From Lewinellaceae bacterium (GTDB lineage Bacteria; Bacteroidota; Bacteroidia; Chitinophagales; Saprospiraceae): DNA of 64,000 nt. Both the position numbers and the translations under genes were made by a program. Location of the stretch: NCBI GenBank assembly GCA_020636105.1, contig JACJYL010000002.1:1764001-1828000 (forward strand), read 5' to 3'. Below, in pieces: positions 23,997 to 33,910 of this stretch (positions are counted from its first letter, which is position 1; every line of letters begins with the position of its first letter). Below the pieces are notes generated by a model. It was not told the origin of the DNA and did not search any database. It saw only the letters and a program-made list of their open reading frames with translations.

Positions 23997-26270
23997 TTAC
24001 AATATTTGCAACTTGGCAAACTTTAGCATGATACGCTTCTGAGGATCATCAATTTCTTTAAAAAAGATGGTTGCTACCCGGTTGGTGGCCGCCCCGTCAA
24101 TACTGAGTACTTTCCCTTCGCCGAATTTGAGATGTAATACCTTCATGCCCGTTTGTATTTCAGAGGAAGGACTGGGTTTGAAGGTACTCGGATCCACCAT
24201 GGAAGGCAGATTGCTGGTGTTCGGTTTTTTGAAATTGCCTTTCACACTGGCCGTCGAAGGGCCGGCATTGGAGAAGGAAGGCTCGCTGTTACGTACCTGG
24301 GGCGGCAGATTGAGACTAGGTTGAGGCACCTCGTCCAAAAAGCGACTCGGCGGGTTAAAACGCATGTTCCCGTATTGAAAACGGCTTTCCGCATAAGAAA
24401 GCGTCAGGAACTGCTCTGCTCTCGTAATGGCCACATAAAACAGGCGCCTTTCCTCGTCCATTCCCTCCGGGGTGTCCATCGACATGAAAGACGGGAATAG
24501 TTTTTCTTCCAGGCCCACCACAAAAATGGACTTGAATTCCAGCCCTTTTGCGGCGTGTACCGACATGAGCGTCACGTAATTGTCCTGATTGGTGTTTTCA
24601 TCAAAGTCGGTCAGCAGGGCAATGTTTTGAATATAAGCGGCCAGCGATTTGTCAGTTTCATCTGCAGAGGCTGTCTCTTCTACGAAGGTTTTGATCCCGT
24701 CGAGCAGGGCATTCAGGTTTTCGAGCCGCCCCATGCCTTCAATGGAGGTATCCGATTTCATCAGGTCATAGAGCCCCGACTTTTTCACTATCTGGACAGC
24801 CACCTCGTAAGCATCCGCGGTTTCGGATTTTTTGGCAGCAGCCTTTATCATCTGTATAAAATCCGTAATAGAATTTTTGGCTCGGGCACTTGCCGGAATG
24901 GTAGGCAGGCACTGCCACATTGGTTGTCCCAACTGATCGGCCATGGCACTGAGTTTCTCTATAGTCGAATTGCCAATCCCCCTTCTCGGGTAATTCAGTA
25001 CCCGGCGTAAAGCTTCTTCATCATTCGGGTTGATCACCAGGCGAAGATACGCCAGCATGTCTTTGATCTCCTTTCTTTGGTAGAAAGACTGCCCGCCAAA
25101 CACCCGGTAAGGGATATTGTACCGGCGCAGGTATTCTTCAAAAACACGCGACTGGGCATTGGTCCGGTAGAGGATGGCAATCTCACTGTTGGAAAGATGA
25201 TGCCGGCTCTTTTGTTCTGCAATGGTATCTGCCACTCTTTTTCCTTCCTCGCCATCGGTTCTGGCCTTGATCAGGTTTATTTTTTGTCCTTCTCCTTTAT
25301 CCGACCATATTTTTTTCTGTATCTGGCGGCTGTTATTGACAATGACGGAATTGGCCGCTTCGACGATATGGGAGGTGGAACGGTAATTCTGCTCCAGTTT
25401 AAACACCTTGATTCCATGGGGTTTAAAATCCTGCTCAAAATCGAGGATATTCTGGATCGTAGCCCCGCGGAAGGCGTAGATACTTTGGGCATCATCGCCC
25501 ACCACACTAATATTCCGGGGACTATTGTCGTAATTCACCAGTTTTCGGATGATGGCATATTGCAATTCATTGGTATCCTGAAACTCATCGACCAGTACAT
25601 AGGGGAATTTGGCCCGGTATTTATCGAGAACCCCATCTTTATTGCTTTGAAAAAGTTCATACAGGCGGTAGAGCAGATCATCAAAGTCCATGGCGCCCGA
25701 CCTTTTACAGCGGGCGGTGTAAGCTGCGTATATTTTATACAGGTAAGGCATTTTGGCCATGCGATCCTGGCTCAGTAATTCCTGGTCTTCGGCATACAAC
25801 TTCGGCGTAATGAGTTTACTTTTTGCCGAAGAAATACGATTTCGGATAGCATTGACATTGTAGATCTTTTTGTCGAGGTTCATCTCTTTGAGAATGACTC
25901 CAATCAGGCTTTTGCTGTCATCGGTATCATAAATGGTAAAATTCGAAGGATATCCTATTTTTTCAGCCTCCACCCTTAATATCCGCGCAAAAACGGAGTG
26001 AAAAGTACCTGCCCATACATTGTTGGCTTTGGTCCCGACCACCTTTTCGATCCGCTCTTTCATTTCACGTGCCGCCTTATTGGTAAAAGTGAGCGTCAGG
26101 ATATTCCATGGAGCCGCTCCTTTGTTTATGAGGTGGGCAATACGATACGTCAGCACCCTGGTTTTTCCTGACCCCGGGCCAGCCACAATGAGCACAGGGC
26201 CATCGGTGGTTTCCACGGCCTGACGCTGAATGGGATTTAGTTCATCAAGATAAGAAGGGCTGTCAGCCAT
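23997..26270 (-). CDS. pcrA: ATP-dependent DNA helicase PcrA/UvrD
   Basis: This superfamily-1 3'-5' helicase acts in nucleotide excision repair, replication restart and removal of recombinase filaments. The 757 residues carry the motifs in order: LNPIQRQAVE (Q motif), AGPGSGKTRV (Walker A), TFTNKAAREMKER (Ia), LVDEFQDTN (II), VVGDDAQSIYAFRGA (III), LEQNYRST (IV), VTLMSVHAAKGLEF (V) and YVAITRAEQFL (VI). The C-terminal tail ends with the Tudor-like segment GMKVLHLKFGEGKVLSIDG found in PcrA. Length and motif set are normal. It is transcribed alone. Confidence 0.96.
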   Translation of the reverse strand: MADSPSYLDELNPIQRQAVETTDGPVLIVAGPGSGKTRVLTYRIAHLINKGAAPWNILTLTFTNKAAREMKERIEKVVGTKANNVWAGTFHSVFARILRVEAEKIGYPSNFTIYDTDDSKSLIGVILKEMNLDKKIYNVNAIRNRISSAKSKLITPKLYAEDQELLSQDRMAKMPYLYKIYAAYTARCKRSGAMDFDDLLYRLYELFQSNKDGVLDKYRAKFPYVLVDEFQDTNELQYAIIRKLVNYDNSPRNISVVGDDAQSIYAFRGATIQNILDFEQDFKPHGIKVFKLEQNYRSTSHIVEAANSVIVNNSRQIQKKIWSDKGEGQKINLIKARTDGEEGKRVADTIAEQKSRHHLSNSEIAILYRTNAQSRVFEEYLRRYNIPYRVFGGQSFYQRKEIKDMLAYLRLVINPNDEEALRRVLNYPRRGIGNSTIEKLSAMADQLGQPMWQCLPTIPASARAKNSITDFIQMIKAAAKKSETADAYEVAVQIVKKSGLYDLMKSDTSIEGMGRLENLNALLDGIKTFVEETASADETDKSLAAYIQNIALLTDFDENTNQDNYVTLMSVHAAKGLEFKSIFVVGLEEKLFPSFMSMDTPEGMDEERRLFYVAITRAEQFLTLSYAESRFQYGNMRFNPPSRFLDEVPQPSLNLPPQVRNSEPSFSNAGPSTASVKGNFKKPNTSNLPSMVDPSTFKPSPSSEIQTGMKVLHLKFGEGKVLSIDGAATNRVATIFFKEIDDPQKRIMLKFAKLQIL

Positions 26271-26716
26271 AATGAAAAAAACTTTTATTGCTCTGAAGGT
26301 TGTGATGCAGGCAAAGGCCAGGATAAATTTAGAAAGGAATATTCCCGAAATTCAAAAACCTAATCGATTTACTTAGAAATAAAAAAAAATGAATTTCAAA
26401 ATATTGACAATCAACATTTTAAAAATTATTATATCAAATTCACCCCTTCCTATAGCCTCTTCCTTAACCTAAAAAGCATTAATGAAGAAAACCAATAATA
26501 AAAACCAAAACTTATCCTGCTGGTGCCCGTTAACCCAAAAAGAGGTGTAAAGAGGGCGGCACATTAGCACCGCAATGTTACAAACTTTATCCCGAAATGC
26601 GATACGAAAAACAGAGTTTTAGCCGCACAAGAAAAAAAAGGGATGAATTTGTGTTGTTGAAATGGAATTAAAAAGAAGGAAAAACAATCAATCACAGGAA
26701 AAGAGAACAAGAAAGG
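26271..26716. other. Intergenic region without recognisable gene
   Basis: A 446-base AT-rich gap upstream of pcrA. The only frame of note encodes a 22-residue peptide (26482-26550), which I do not trust. No repeat, hairpin or consensus promoter stands out. Confidence 0.45.
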
Positions 26717-27847
26717 TCAAAATCCAAGGTGATTGACTTCTTTAACAGAATTCATGGAGTTGTTGACATCTTTGGATTTTTTACTCAGTGAAGGGGGCAG
26801 ATCCTCGGCGGTGAATAAGGTGATTTTCTGAGTATCTTTGATCACGCTGTCCGTTTTAAGGTCATCGACGACCCAATGCCTCAAAATCACAGGGCGTTCC
26901 TCTTCGATAATGAGTTCATCGGTCCACTTCAGCACAAATTGACAGGCCCCCTTTTCGATGGAAATCCTGTCAGTGGTGGTAAAAAAGAGGCCATCGGTAT
27001 CGAGCATTGGGAAACCCGTTTCATTAGGAGAATATTTTTCCACGGCTTTGACATTACCGGGAAAGACGATATCAATGAGATTGGCACGGATGATGCTAAT
27101 GAACTGGGAAAATCGTATATTTGCCCCTTCGAGATTGAAAGCCTTCCAGTTGCGTTCCATTACACCAAGAGCATTGGTCAAAAATTCCAGCTCTTCGAGC
27201 AGTAACCCCTGTTCCAATTTACCCTGGTTTTCTATTTCCAAAATAAAAACGTCACCCTCATGTAACAATTCGGAAAAAAAAGTCCCGCTTTTGTCTCTTT
27301 TAGAAACAATTTGCTTTTTTTGTCCGTTAAGAATTAAGGAAATAAAAATGGAGCCCCCATTTTTGTTCCAGTTAAAACTCAGGTAGCCCTCGGCAGGTAT
27401 TACAATTTCTAATTGTAGCCTGTCGGTGGGCCTACTTCTAACCAGCAGATCGCCAGCCCCTTCAGCCAGCAATCCCATGGGAGCTCCGGTGACATCTACC
27501 CCACCGTCACCATTTATCTTGGAAGCTTTCCACTTTTCAATTTCAAAGTACCCTGAAAAACCTTTAGTATTCCCAAATTCGTAATAACGCTCTTCGTATC
27601 CGGCAAGAAAAGCCGGCGTTCCACACTCACTGATTACAAACGGTTTTTCAATCTTACTTTCCTCCCAATCGTCCGAACAGAACATTTCGGTATGATTTGC
27701 CTGGTAGTGCAATGCGCAACCAGGAACATTATTTTGTACTGAGGTAAAGTTTGAAACTTTTGCAGAAAAAACATTTGTTGCCAAAGCGATGATGAACCCA
27801 ATTGTCAATTGGACTCTACAAAAGTCATTTTTAAATAGTCGTAACAT
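26717..27847 (-). CDS. Secreted protein of unknown function
   Basis: A 376-residue protein with an N-terminal hydrophobic segment (LTIGFIIALATNVFSAK) that reads as a signal peptide. The rest alternates beta-rich and polar stretches (GYLSFNWNKNGGSIFISLILNG resembles a carbohydrate-binding or galactose-binding-like sheet). It lacks a type IX C-terminal tail and has no catalytic motif I recognise. A cysteine-containing N-terminal part (GCALHYQANHTEMFCSDDW) may form a disulfide. It is isolated between two long gaps. Real coding is supported by length and consistent residue use; the function is unknown. Confidence 0.72.
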   Translation of the reverse strand: MLRLFKNDFCRVQLTIGFIIALATNVFSAKVSNFTSVQNNVPGCALHYQANHTEMFCSDDWEESKIEKPFVISECGTPAFLAGYEERYYEFGNTKGFSGYFEIEKWKASKINGDGGVDVTGAPMGLLAEGAGDLLVRSRPTDRLQLEIVIPAEGYLSFNWNKNGGSIFISLILNGQKKQIVSKRDKSGTFFSELLHEGDVFILEIENQGKLEQGLLLEELEFLTNALGVMERNWKAFNLEGANIRFSQFISIIRANLIDIVFPGNVKAVEKYSPNETGFPMLDTDGLFFTTTDRISIEKGACQFVLKWTDELIIEEERPVILRHWVVDDLKTDSVIKDTQKITLFTAEDLPPSLSKKSKDVNNSMNSVKEVNHLGF

Positions 27848-28457
27848 ATTTTGTTCGTGTGGTCTTCTATCGCTCGGCTAAAGGGCATTCCTTCGGATTA
27901 AATACCGCAGCTAGTAGTGATGATCACAAAAGCTTTTTTTTACTAAAGATGCATTGGAAGGAAGACAATCAGAATTATCAAAACGCCCGTACAGGCATGA
28001 GACTTGCATGTTAATAATCATGGGACTAAACAGTTTAAGGGACTTTGAGAAAATTTGGTTGCGAAGATACATCCTTTCCTGCACTAACGCAACCTTTAAT
28101 AAGGTATTTTTCTTTTTGCCATCTGTTATCGTCAAACCTTTGCATTTATCCGCCATCCCGTTAAATTCAGAGGTAATGCTTTGATATATATCGTTTTTAC
28201 ATCTTACGTTTTAATGACATAAATGTTTCAAAACCCAGCAAAAAAATCGACCACGTCTGCCTTCGGAGGATATTTTCGCAGGATGGAATCAGAAAGGTTA
28301 AAGGATCTAGACTAAAGGGTAAAGGGTTCAAAGAGATAGCCTATTGGTTGATTCCTGGTGATAGGGAGGCAGAAAATTAGCGGTGTTTTTTTATAGCGAA
28401 TGGTTCATTGAAATTGACGGACAAAAATTTAGCCCTAACGCACTAACGGGTATTATT
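27848..28457. other. Long intergenic region, possibly decayed sequence
   Basis: This 610-base stretch has short frames on both strands (the longest 81 residues, minus, 27911-28156) that look unlike proteins. A run of AAAGG/TAAAG words at 28297-28335 resembles the heptamer repeat at 7110. I see no gene, RNA or promoter I can support. Confidence 0.4.
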
Positions 28458-28958
28458 TTATCCCATCATTTTAAGCAGGAAATTCGCCAGCCAATGGTCA
28501 TCAGAATTGGTAAGTGCATCGAGTGCTTTCTCCGCTTTGGCAGAAACGGCATTGATGTCATGAATCACTTTTTTAAATGCATCGGCCTCCGCGCTTTTCT
28601 CTTCTACCTGGGAAAGTTGTTCCAGCGTTTTTATGATGGGATCGAGTTCTTTCTTCTTGCGTTGGGCGGTAATTTTTCGCACTACATCCCAGATATCCTT
28701 CTCCGCAATGAAAAATTCCTTACGTTGCCCGACGACCAGTTCTTTATACACAAGTCCCCAGTCGATGAGGGCTCGTATATTCATATTGGCATTGCCACGG
28801 GAAATTTGCAGCTGCTCCATGATGTCATCCGCACTCAGGGACTCAGGAGCGATGAGCAAAAGGGCATGAATCTGAGCCATCGTACGATTGATGCCCCAGT
28901 TTGATCCCAATGCTCCCCAAGATTGGATAAATTTTTCTTTAGCAGCTGCAAGTTCCAT
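28458..28958 (-). CDS. GbsR/MarR-type transcriptional regulator
   Basis: This 166-residue protein has a winged helix-turn-helix at residues ~20-85 (INRTMAQIHALLLIAPESLSADDI, LQISRGNANMNIRALIDWGLV, RKEFFIAE) and a helical C-terminal part, as in GbsR-like members of the MarR group. Bacillus GbsR responds to choline in glycine betaine synthesis. The gene starts two bases after the gcvT stop codon, so it is almost certainly co-transcribed with it. That suggests control linked to one-carbon, glycine or betaine metabolism; the ligand and targets are inference. Confidence 0.85.
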   Translation of the reverse strand: MELAAAKEKFIQSWGALGSNWGINRTMAQIHALLLIAPESLSADDIMEQLQISRGNANMNIRALIDWGLVYKELVVGQRKEFFIAEKDIWDVVRKITAQRKKKELDPIIKTLEQLSQVEEKSAEADAFKKVIHDINAVSAKAEKALDALTNSDDHWLANFLLKMMG

Positions 28959-28960
28959 AG

Positions 28961-30067
28961 TTAAATTTTATAAAACGGCAATTTCACCACTTTGGCCGGG
29001 AGGTTTTTTTTGCCCAGGGAAACGAAAATTTCCGTACCCGGTACAGCAAAAGCAGTCTGAACATAACCCATTCCAATGGGAATGCCCAGGGATGGGGATA
29101 ATGTTCCTGAAGTGACCACCCCGATAACCAAACCATTGGCATCTTCAATAGGATAATCATGACGTGGGACCCGGCGACCGTCCACCTCAAAGGCGACCAG
29201 TTTGCGGCTCACCCCTTCCGCCCGCTGTTGGGCAAAGAGATCCCTGTTGATAAAATCCGTATCCTTGGTCTTGGTGATCCACCCTAATCCTGCTTCAATC
29301 GGTGAGGTTTCGTCGTTAATGTCATTTCCGTAAAGGCAAAAGCCCATTTCTAGTCGAAGCGTATCACGTGCACCCAGCCCAATGGGTTTTATCCCAAAGT
29401 CGGCTCCAGCTTCAAAAACGGCATCCCAAATAGCAGGAAGATCCTTATCGTCCGCATAAATTTCAAAACCGCCAGAACCGGTATAACCAGTTGCCGAAAC
29501 GAGGACATTGTCAAAACCTGCAAATCTGCCTTTTTCAAAGGTATAATACTTCATGGCTTTGAGGTCAATATCCGTCAATGACTGCAATGCTTCGGCCGCC
29601 TTGGGACCCTGGATGGCCAGCAAGCCCGTCCTGTCGGAAATATTCTCAAGGGAAGTGTCAAACTTGTTGTGTGCATTGATCCAATCCCAGTCTTTCTGGA
29701 TATTGGAAGCATTTACAACCAGTAAAAACACCTTCTCTCCTTCAGCACACTTATCTTCAGGAAGACGATAAACGAGAAGATCATCCACGATACCGCCTTT
29801 TCCATTTGGCAGGCAGGAGTATTGTATCTGGCCAATTTCCAGGCGGGATACATCGTTGCTCGTCACCCATTGTACCAGGTCAAGGGCTTGTTTTCCTTTT
29901 ACAATAAATTCACCCATATGGGTCACGTCAAAAACGCCCACCCCTTCACGTACCGTCTGGTGCTCTTCCTGGATGGAACTATAAACAATAGGCATGTTGT
30001 AGCCTGCAAATTCAGCCATTTTTGCCCCAAGGGCAATATGCTTGTCTGTTATCGGTGTATTTTTCAT
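28961..30067 (-). CDS. gcvT: Aminomethyltransferase (glycine cleavage system T protein)
   Basis: GcvT transfers the aminomethyl carbon from lipoylated H protein to tetrahydrofolate during glycine cleavage. The 368 residues contain the family's segments: MPIVYSSIQEEHQTVREGVGVFDVTHMGEF, NASNIQKDWDWI, GLLAIQGPKA, TGYTGSGGFEIY, GLGARDTLRLEMGFCLYGND and SGTLSPSLGIPIGMGYV. I start at ATG 30067 (MKNTPITDKH), because the in-frame upstream start at 30121 overlaps the -7 promoter element. The other gcv genes are not adjacent. A GbsR-like regulator follows after two bases. Confidence 0.96.
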   Translation of the reverse strand: MKNTPITDKHIALGAKMAEFAGYNMPIVYSSIQEEHQTVREGVGVFDVTHMGEFIVKGKQALDLVQWVTSNDVSRLEIGQIQYSCLPNGKGGIVDDLLVYRLPEDKCAEGEKVFLLVVNASNIQKDWDWINAHNKFDTSLENISDRTGLLAIQGPKAAEALQSLTDIDLKAMKYYTFEKGRFAGFDNVLVSATGYTGSGGFEIYADDKDLPAIWDAVFEAGADFGIKPIGLGARDTLRLEMGFCLYGNDINDETSPIEAGLGWITKTKDTDFINRDLFAQQRAEGVSRKLVAFEVDGRRVPRHDYPIEDANGLVIGVVTSGTLSPSLGIPIGMGYVQTAFAVPGTEIFVSLGKKNLPAKVVKLPFYKI

Positions 30068-30118
30068 TAGTAAATAATACTTCGGTTCTATTAGAAAAGT
30101 TGGTTTTTTACCCTGCCA

Positions 30119-30126
30119 CAAAAGTA
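30119..30126 (-). promoter_or_regulatory. -7 promoter element (TACTTTTG) for gcvT
   Basis: TACTTTTG on the minus strand matches TAnnTTTG, placing initiation ~45 bases before the gcvT ATG. No TTTG is present at the usual -33 distance. The element argues against the longer in-frame gcvT start at 30121. Confidence 0.42.
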
Positions 30127-30403
30127 GTCATTTTCTTTCTAATGTAATAGTTTTTAAGCCATACTCAGAACCCCTTAAGGGTTCGACCAAGGATGAAAAT
30201 AAAAAAACTCAGATCAGGGGCCTGACGCTTACATGACGGCTTAGCCTGTTATTTGCCGAATAATTCTTTAGACTATGCCCCAATATGGTCAAAGATCCAA
30301 CTAAATATCCATCATAAATTGAACGAGACCGGCTTCAACATCAGCTTAGTCAAAAACGGTCAGATCGTTTAAACGAAAAGAATAATCAACCAATAATCCA
30401 CTT

Positions 30404-31193
30404 ATGCGTTGGCTCAGTTTTATCATTATCCTCATGATTATGCCAGTTTCCTGTCAAAAAAAGGAAACCATAGAGCCATAGTATATGCCTGACCTCTTGG
30501 AAATTCCGAACAGTTTCCCAAAGACACCCCCTTTTCAGAAGCAAGATGGCTCTTGGGGAAAAACTGTTTTACGACCCGGTGATGTCTCTCGATTCATCGG
30601 TGAGCTGTGCTTCCTGTCATCGTGCGGAGATAGCTTTCAGTGATGATTTAGCATACAGCCTTGGCGTTGAGCAGCGGCCGGGCACAAGGAATGCCCAATG
30701 CTTGCCAATATTGCCTATCATCCTTATCTCACTCGTGACGGCGGCGTTCCGACGCTGGAAACGCAAATTCTAGTGCCCGTACAAGAGCATCTTGAATTCG
30801 ACTTCAACATAGTGCTGCTGGCAGAACGTTAGTGAACGTACCCAATGTTTGGCATGTCACAGCGGCTTCAATTTTACCCATTTTTCTTTTACGAACAACG
30901 GCCTTTATGGAAAATACTCCAATCCCGGAAGATTCCGGGTAACAGGAAACGATAGTGACAAATCCGTTTTTAAAGTCCCCACGCTGAGGAACATCGAACT
31001 AACGGCCCCTTAACGACGAGTCAATCAATACCCTGGAAGAGGTCATCGACCATTACAACGAAGGCATACGCGCATCTGCCACGGCAGAACCCGCTATTTT
31101 AAACACTAAAGATACCGGACTTTTCTCACGGATCAGGACAAGCAGTATTTGGTCAATTTCCTAAAATATGAACTGATGAGGGTTTCTCAATGA
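30404..31193 (+). pseudogene. Decayed di-haem cytochrome c peroxidase (MauG/CCP family)
   Basis: The remains read in order. A lipoprotein-type start (MRWLSFIIILMIMPVSCQ) runs into an in-frame TAG at 30479-30481. A shifted frame gives ALGEKLFYDPVMSLDSSV with haem motif CASCH, up to GTRNA. A one-base loss then moves the frame to PMLANIAYHPYLTRDGG. About 80 residues are missing before the second haem motif CLACHSGFNFT, which runs on to GRFRVTGNDSDKSVFKVPTL. Another shift and a small deletion follow near ELTAP, and the end reads DQDKQYLVNFLKYEL. At least four lesions make it non-functional. An intact relative would be a periplasmic peroxide-reducing lipoprotein. A MITE-like palindrome lies 40 bases downstream. 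Confidence 0.88.
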
Positions 31194-31230
31194 CGAAAAG
31201 TATAAATCTCCTTTTTGAAAATTCCCCCTG

Positions 31231-31398
31231 GTTAAGTAGTTCGCGGAATTGGGTTACCAATAAGATGGTAGATATTTTGCGCTGAATCGAGGCGCGAAAA
31301 CCACACATAGCCAAAGCTACGTAAGGATTTGAGTAACGAAGAGTCAGCGTAAAAGATCACCATATTATTATGTTGCTTAATTTCGTGAACTACTTAAA
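31231..31398. mobile_element. MITE-like element, ~168 bp, with long terminal inverted repeats
   Basis: The left end (GTTAAGTAGTTCGCGGAATT) and the reverse complement of the right end (TTTAAGTAGTTCACGAAATT) match over 20 bases. The similarity continues imperfectly for about 55 bases, so most of the element is one large palindrome without coding capacity. The right end overlaps the stop codon of the patatin gene. A related copy of the left ~37 bases lies at 42275-42311. A miniature transposable element is the simplest reading; no transposase is in the window. Confidence 0.6.
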
Positions 31399-33667
31399 TA
31401 TTAAACCCTATGCTTATAAACCCCAGCAACCGGGCATCCTCGAAGGAGCTGTGCAAGGTTCCTGAAACCGGCCCGAAAGGGGTCATCCAGATCACTTTTA
31501 GTCCCCAGCCGGCAAGGTGATCGAGATGGGTATAATCGTCCCATTCCATGTTGTGAATTCCGGCATTGACGATGAAACTTCCGTAGAACTGCCTGTTCAT
31601 CCGGTAGCGAAAATCCAGGGCACCGGTGGCCACAATCTGGCTGATAAAAACTTCCTGGTAACGATACCCCAAAAATGGTTTTTGATTGTTAAAAAAATAA
31701 TCCCCGGCTCCCCCAAGGATATGAAAATAGGTGGGAGACGGCCTGTTGAAAAGATTGACTCCCATATTCATATCGGACACAATGGTGAATCGATTGGTGA
31801 TTGGCCATACGTTTTTCCATTGGCCGCGGGCAGAAATAAAAGCCTTATCCAGCAATCCAGAAAATTTGGGAAACCCTTTCCCTATCGTCATGACAAAATC
31901 TCCACGAATCTGTGCAAAAATCCCTTTTTTGGGGACGTAAGCATCATCCAGCCGATCGTAGGTAAGGTCCATAAAAGGCCCCGTTTGCTCGTATTCAAAA
32001 TGCATCTCCTCATTATTCCCAATACTATCCAAAAAAACACCCACCGGCACATCCTCTATATTGTAATTGCTGTGATTAAAAGCAACCCCTAACTTTAGCC
32101 CTACTGAATTCTCAATGGTCTGCAGGGCATAAATCCCTGCATGAATATCCAACTGCTGGTATCTTCCGATAAAATTCCTCTCCTTGTAAAGGCTGTTGGT
32201 AAATACCCTCATATTCGCATCAAGCCCGAAACTAAAAGAGCGTCCTGCATCCAAAAGATAGGTCATGTCCAGGCGGGGACGCTCACTGATCACAAAGTTG
32301 GCCAGCAACTTACTGCCTTTAAAAAACAAATTTTCAATGTCCCCACTCAGCAAAATACCTGCCTTTAGGTCGGAATCGTAATGCAGTCCCACTCCAACGA
32401 CCGTTTCTGCTTTTTTTTCTTCAATAACCACCTCACAATCAAAACTTCCCGGGGTTTCAGTTTTATATAGAAAAAAATGACTCTGGACTACCCTGCCAGT
32501 ACCGAATAATTCTTTATTTTTTGTATCTAAAAGACCATAATTTATTTTTTGACCGACGGGCACATTAAATTTTGCCCCGAGATACTTTTCAGTCAGGTTA
32601 TTCATCCCCTTGAATGTAAGGCTTGCCAGTACAATGGAATCAGGTATTTCAAATGTTCCATTGGCTGAACGGGCTACGCCGGTTTTTACCCTCTCTGCGA
32701 TCTTTTGCAATTCAGGAAGCGCTTTTCGTGCCGCTTCATATCCTCTTTTTAAAATTTCTTCTTTCGCACCGAAAGAAGTTACACCGTATTCGGAAATATC
32801 CGGTTCAACCAAAACATCGCACAATGCTTTGCGTTCTTCCGCTGATTTAGAATCACTAAACATGGCCGTTTGACCGATAATTTCCATTATGGAAGGATTA
32901 TCGCCCACTTTTGCAAAAGGGGTACTGACATTCACCCCAATAATAATATCGCATCCCAAAGCTTTCAGATGATCTGAAGGCAAATTATTAATGGCCCCTC
33001 CATCGACGAGCATTTTTCCCTCATACCGGTTTGGACTAAACAGCGTAGGGATGGACATGGAACTTCGCAATGCATTGGGAAGACTCCCGGAGGTCATGAC
33101 CACTTCACTACCCGTTTCCAGGTCGGCAGCAACACAAAGAAAACCTTTAGGAAAAGAAAGGAAATTCTGGTCATCATGGTAACCGAAAGTAAGCTGCAAT
33201 ATCTTATCAAAAACATTCTGACCGGCGAGATAAGCCGTTGGAAAAAAAACTTCTATTTCCTTTTTTTCCTCTGATTTTCTTAACGTCTTGATCCCTATTG
33301 AAGCCAACCTGTTCTGCTTGACATCTTTTTCCATGATGGGAATATTCCTGCGCAGGGGAGCATCTTCCAGAATGGCTGACCAATCTTCCTGGTAAATCAT
33401 CTGTTCTAATTGATCGGGGGTGTAGCCAATTGCATAAAGGCCGCCTATTATGGCTCCCATTGAGGTTCCCGCAACATAATCGACCGGGATACCCAATGAG
33501 TCGATCATCTGCAATGCGGGCACATGGGCAAATCCTTTAGCTCCACCTCCACTGAGCACAACCCCAATGATTGGCCTTTTCGCGGGCATTTGTGCGTAAA
33601 CCCAAAACGGAATTTGGCAGCATAGGTAAATTAAAAAAAAGGAAATAATCAGTTTTTTGGATTTCAT
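31394..33667 (-). CDS. Patatin-like phospholipase with POTRA/outer-membrane barrel (PlpD-like, type Vd)
   Basis: The N-terminal patatin domain has a signal peptide (cleavage after VYAQ), the oxyanion motif GGGAKG (residues 40-45), the nucleophile Ser69 in GTSMG and the second catalytic residue Asp222 in VDGGAINN. A POTRA-like region follows from ~350 (SLTFKGMNNLTEKYLGAKF). The remainder is a barrel resembling bacterial surface antigens, ending FEDARLLGFISIGFNI. This fusion is the type Vd autotransporter layout: a lipase displayed or released through its own barrel. In Bacteroidota such proteins are common and usually lack proven substrates. The stop codon overlaps the MITE-like element. Confidence 0.92.
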   Translation of the reverse strand: MKSKKLIISFFLIYLCCQIPFWVYAQMPAKRPIIGVVLSGGGAKGFAHVPALQMIDSLGIPVDYVAGTSMGAIIGGLYAIGYTPDQLEQMIYQEDWSAILEDAPLRRNIPIMEKDVKQNRLASIGIKTLRKSEEKKEIEVFFPTAYLAGQNVFDKILQLTFGYHDDQNFLSFPKGFLCVAADLETGSEVVMTSGSLPNALRSSMSIPTLFSPNRYEGKMLVDGGAINNLPSDHLKALGCDIIIGVNVSTPFAKVGDNPSIMEIIGQTAMFSDSKSAEERKALCDVLVEPDISEYGVTSFGAKEEILKRGYEAARKALPELQKIAERVKTGVARSANGTFEIPDSIVLASLTFKGMNNLTEKYLGAKFNVPVGQKINYGLLDTKNKELFGTGRVVQSHFFLYKTETPGSFDCEVVIEEKKAETVVGVGLHYDSDLKAGILLSGDIENLFFKGSKLLANFVISERPRLDMTYLLDAGRSFSFGLDANMRVFTNSLYKERNFIGRYQQLDIHAGIYALQTIENSVGLKLGVAFNHSNYNIEDVPVGVFLDSIGNNEEMHFEYEQTGPFMDLTYDRLDDAYVPKKGIFAQIRGDFVMTIGKGFPKFSGLLDKAFISARGQWKNVWPITNRFTIVSDMNMGVNLFNRPSPTYFHILGGAGDYFFNNQKPFLGYRYQEVFISQIVATGALDFRYRMNRQFYGSFIVNAGIHNMEWDDYTHLDHLAGWGLKVIWMTPFGPVSGTLHSSFEDARLLGFISIGFNI

Positions 33668-33910
33668 CTTTCAAGTGAATTTTTTTTAGTAGCAATATTT
33701 TTTTTTACTATCCGGGGCTTATTTCTGGTGGAGAGCATACCTCAAAAAGGAATGGCGCTAAATCGGCTTTTTCTATCAAATCGCAGGGCACGTACAAAAC
33801 AAAAAATATTCGTATCAGGTAGTTATAATTAGAACAAAACGGCTCCCCCTAAAAGTTCTAGAAAGAGTAAAAAATAGACCAAAAAATTTACAAAAGATTG
33901 ATTTAGAAAT

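Noticed and set aside
26482..26550. A 22-residue peptide frame with two cysteines, considered as a peptide-product precursor
   Set aside because: No modifying enzyme, transporter or ribosome site nearby; length is within chance for an AT-rich gap.
27911..28156. An 81-residue minus-strand frame
   Set aside because: No recognisable features, odd composition, no promoter; treated as noncoding.
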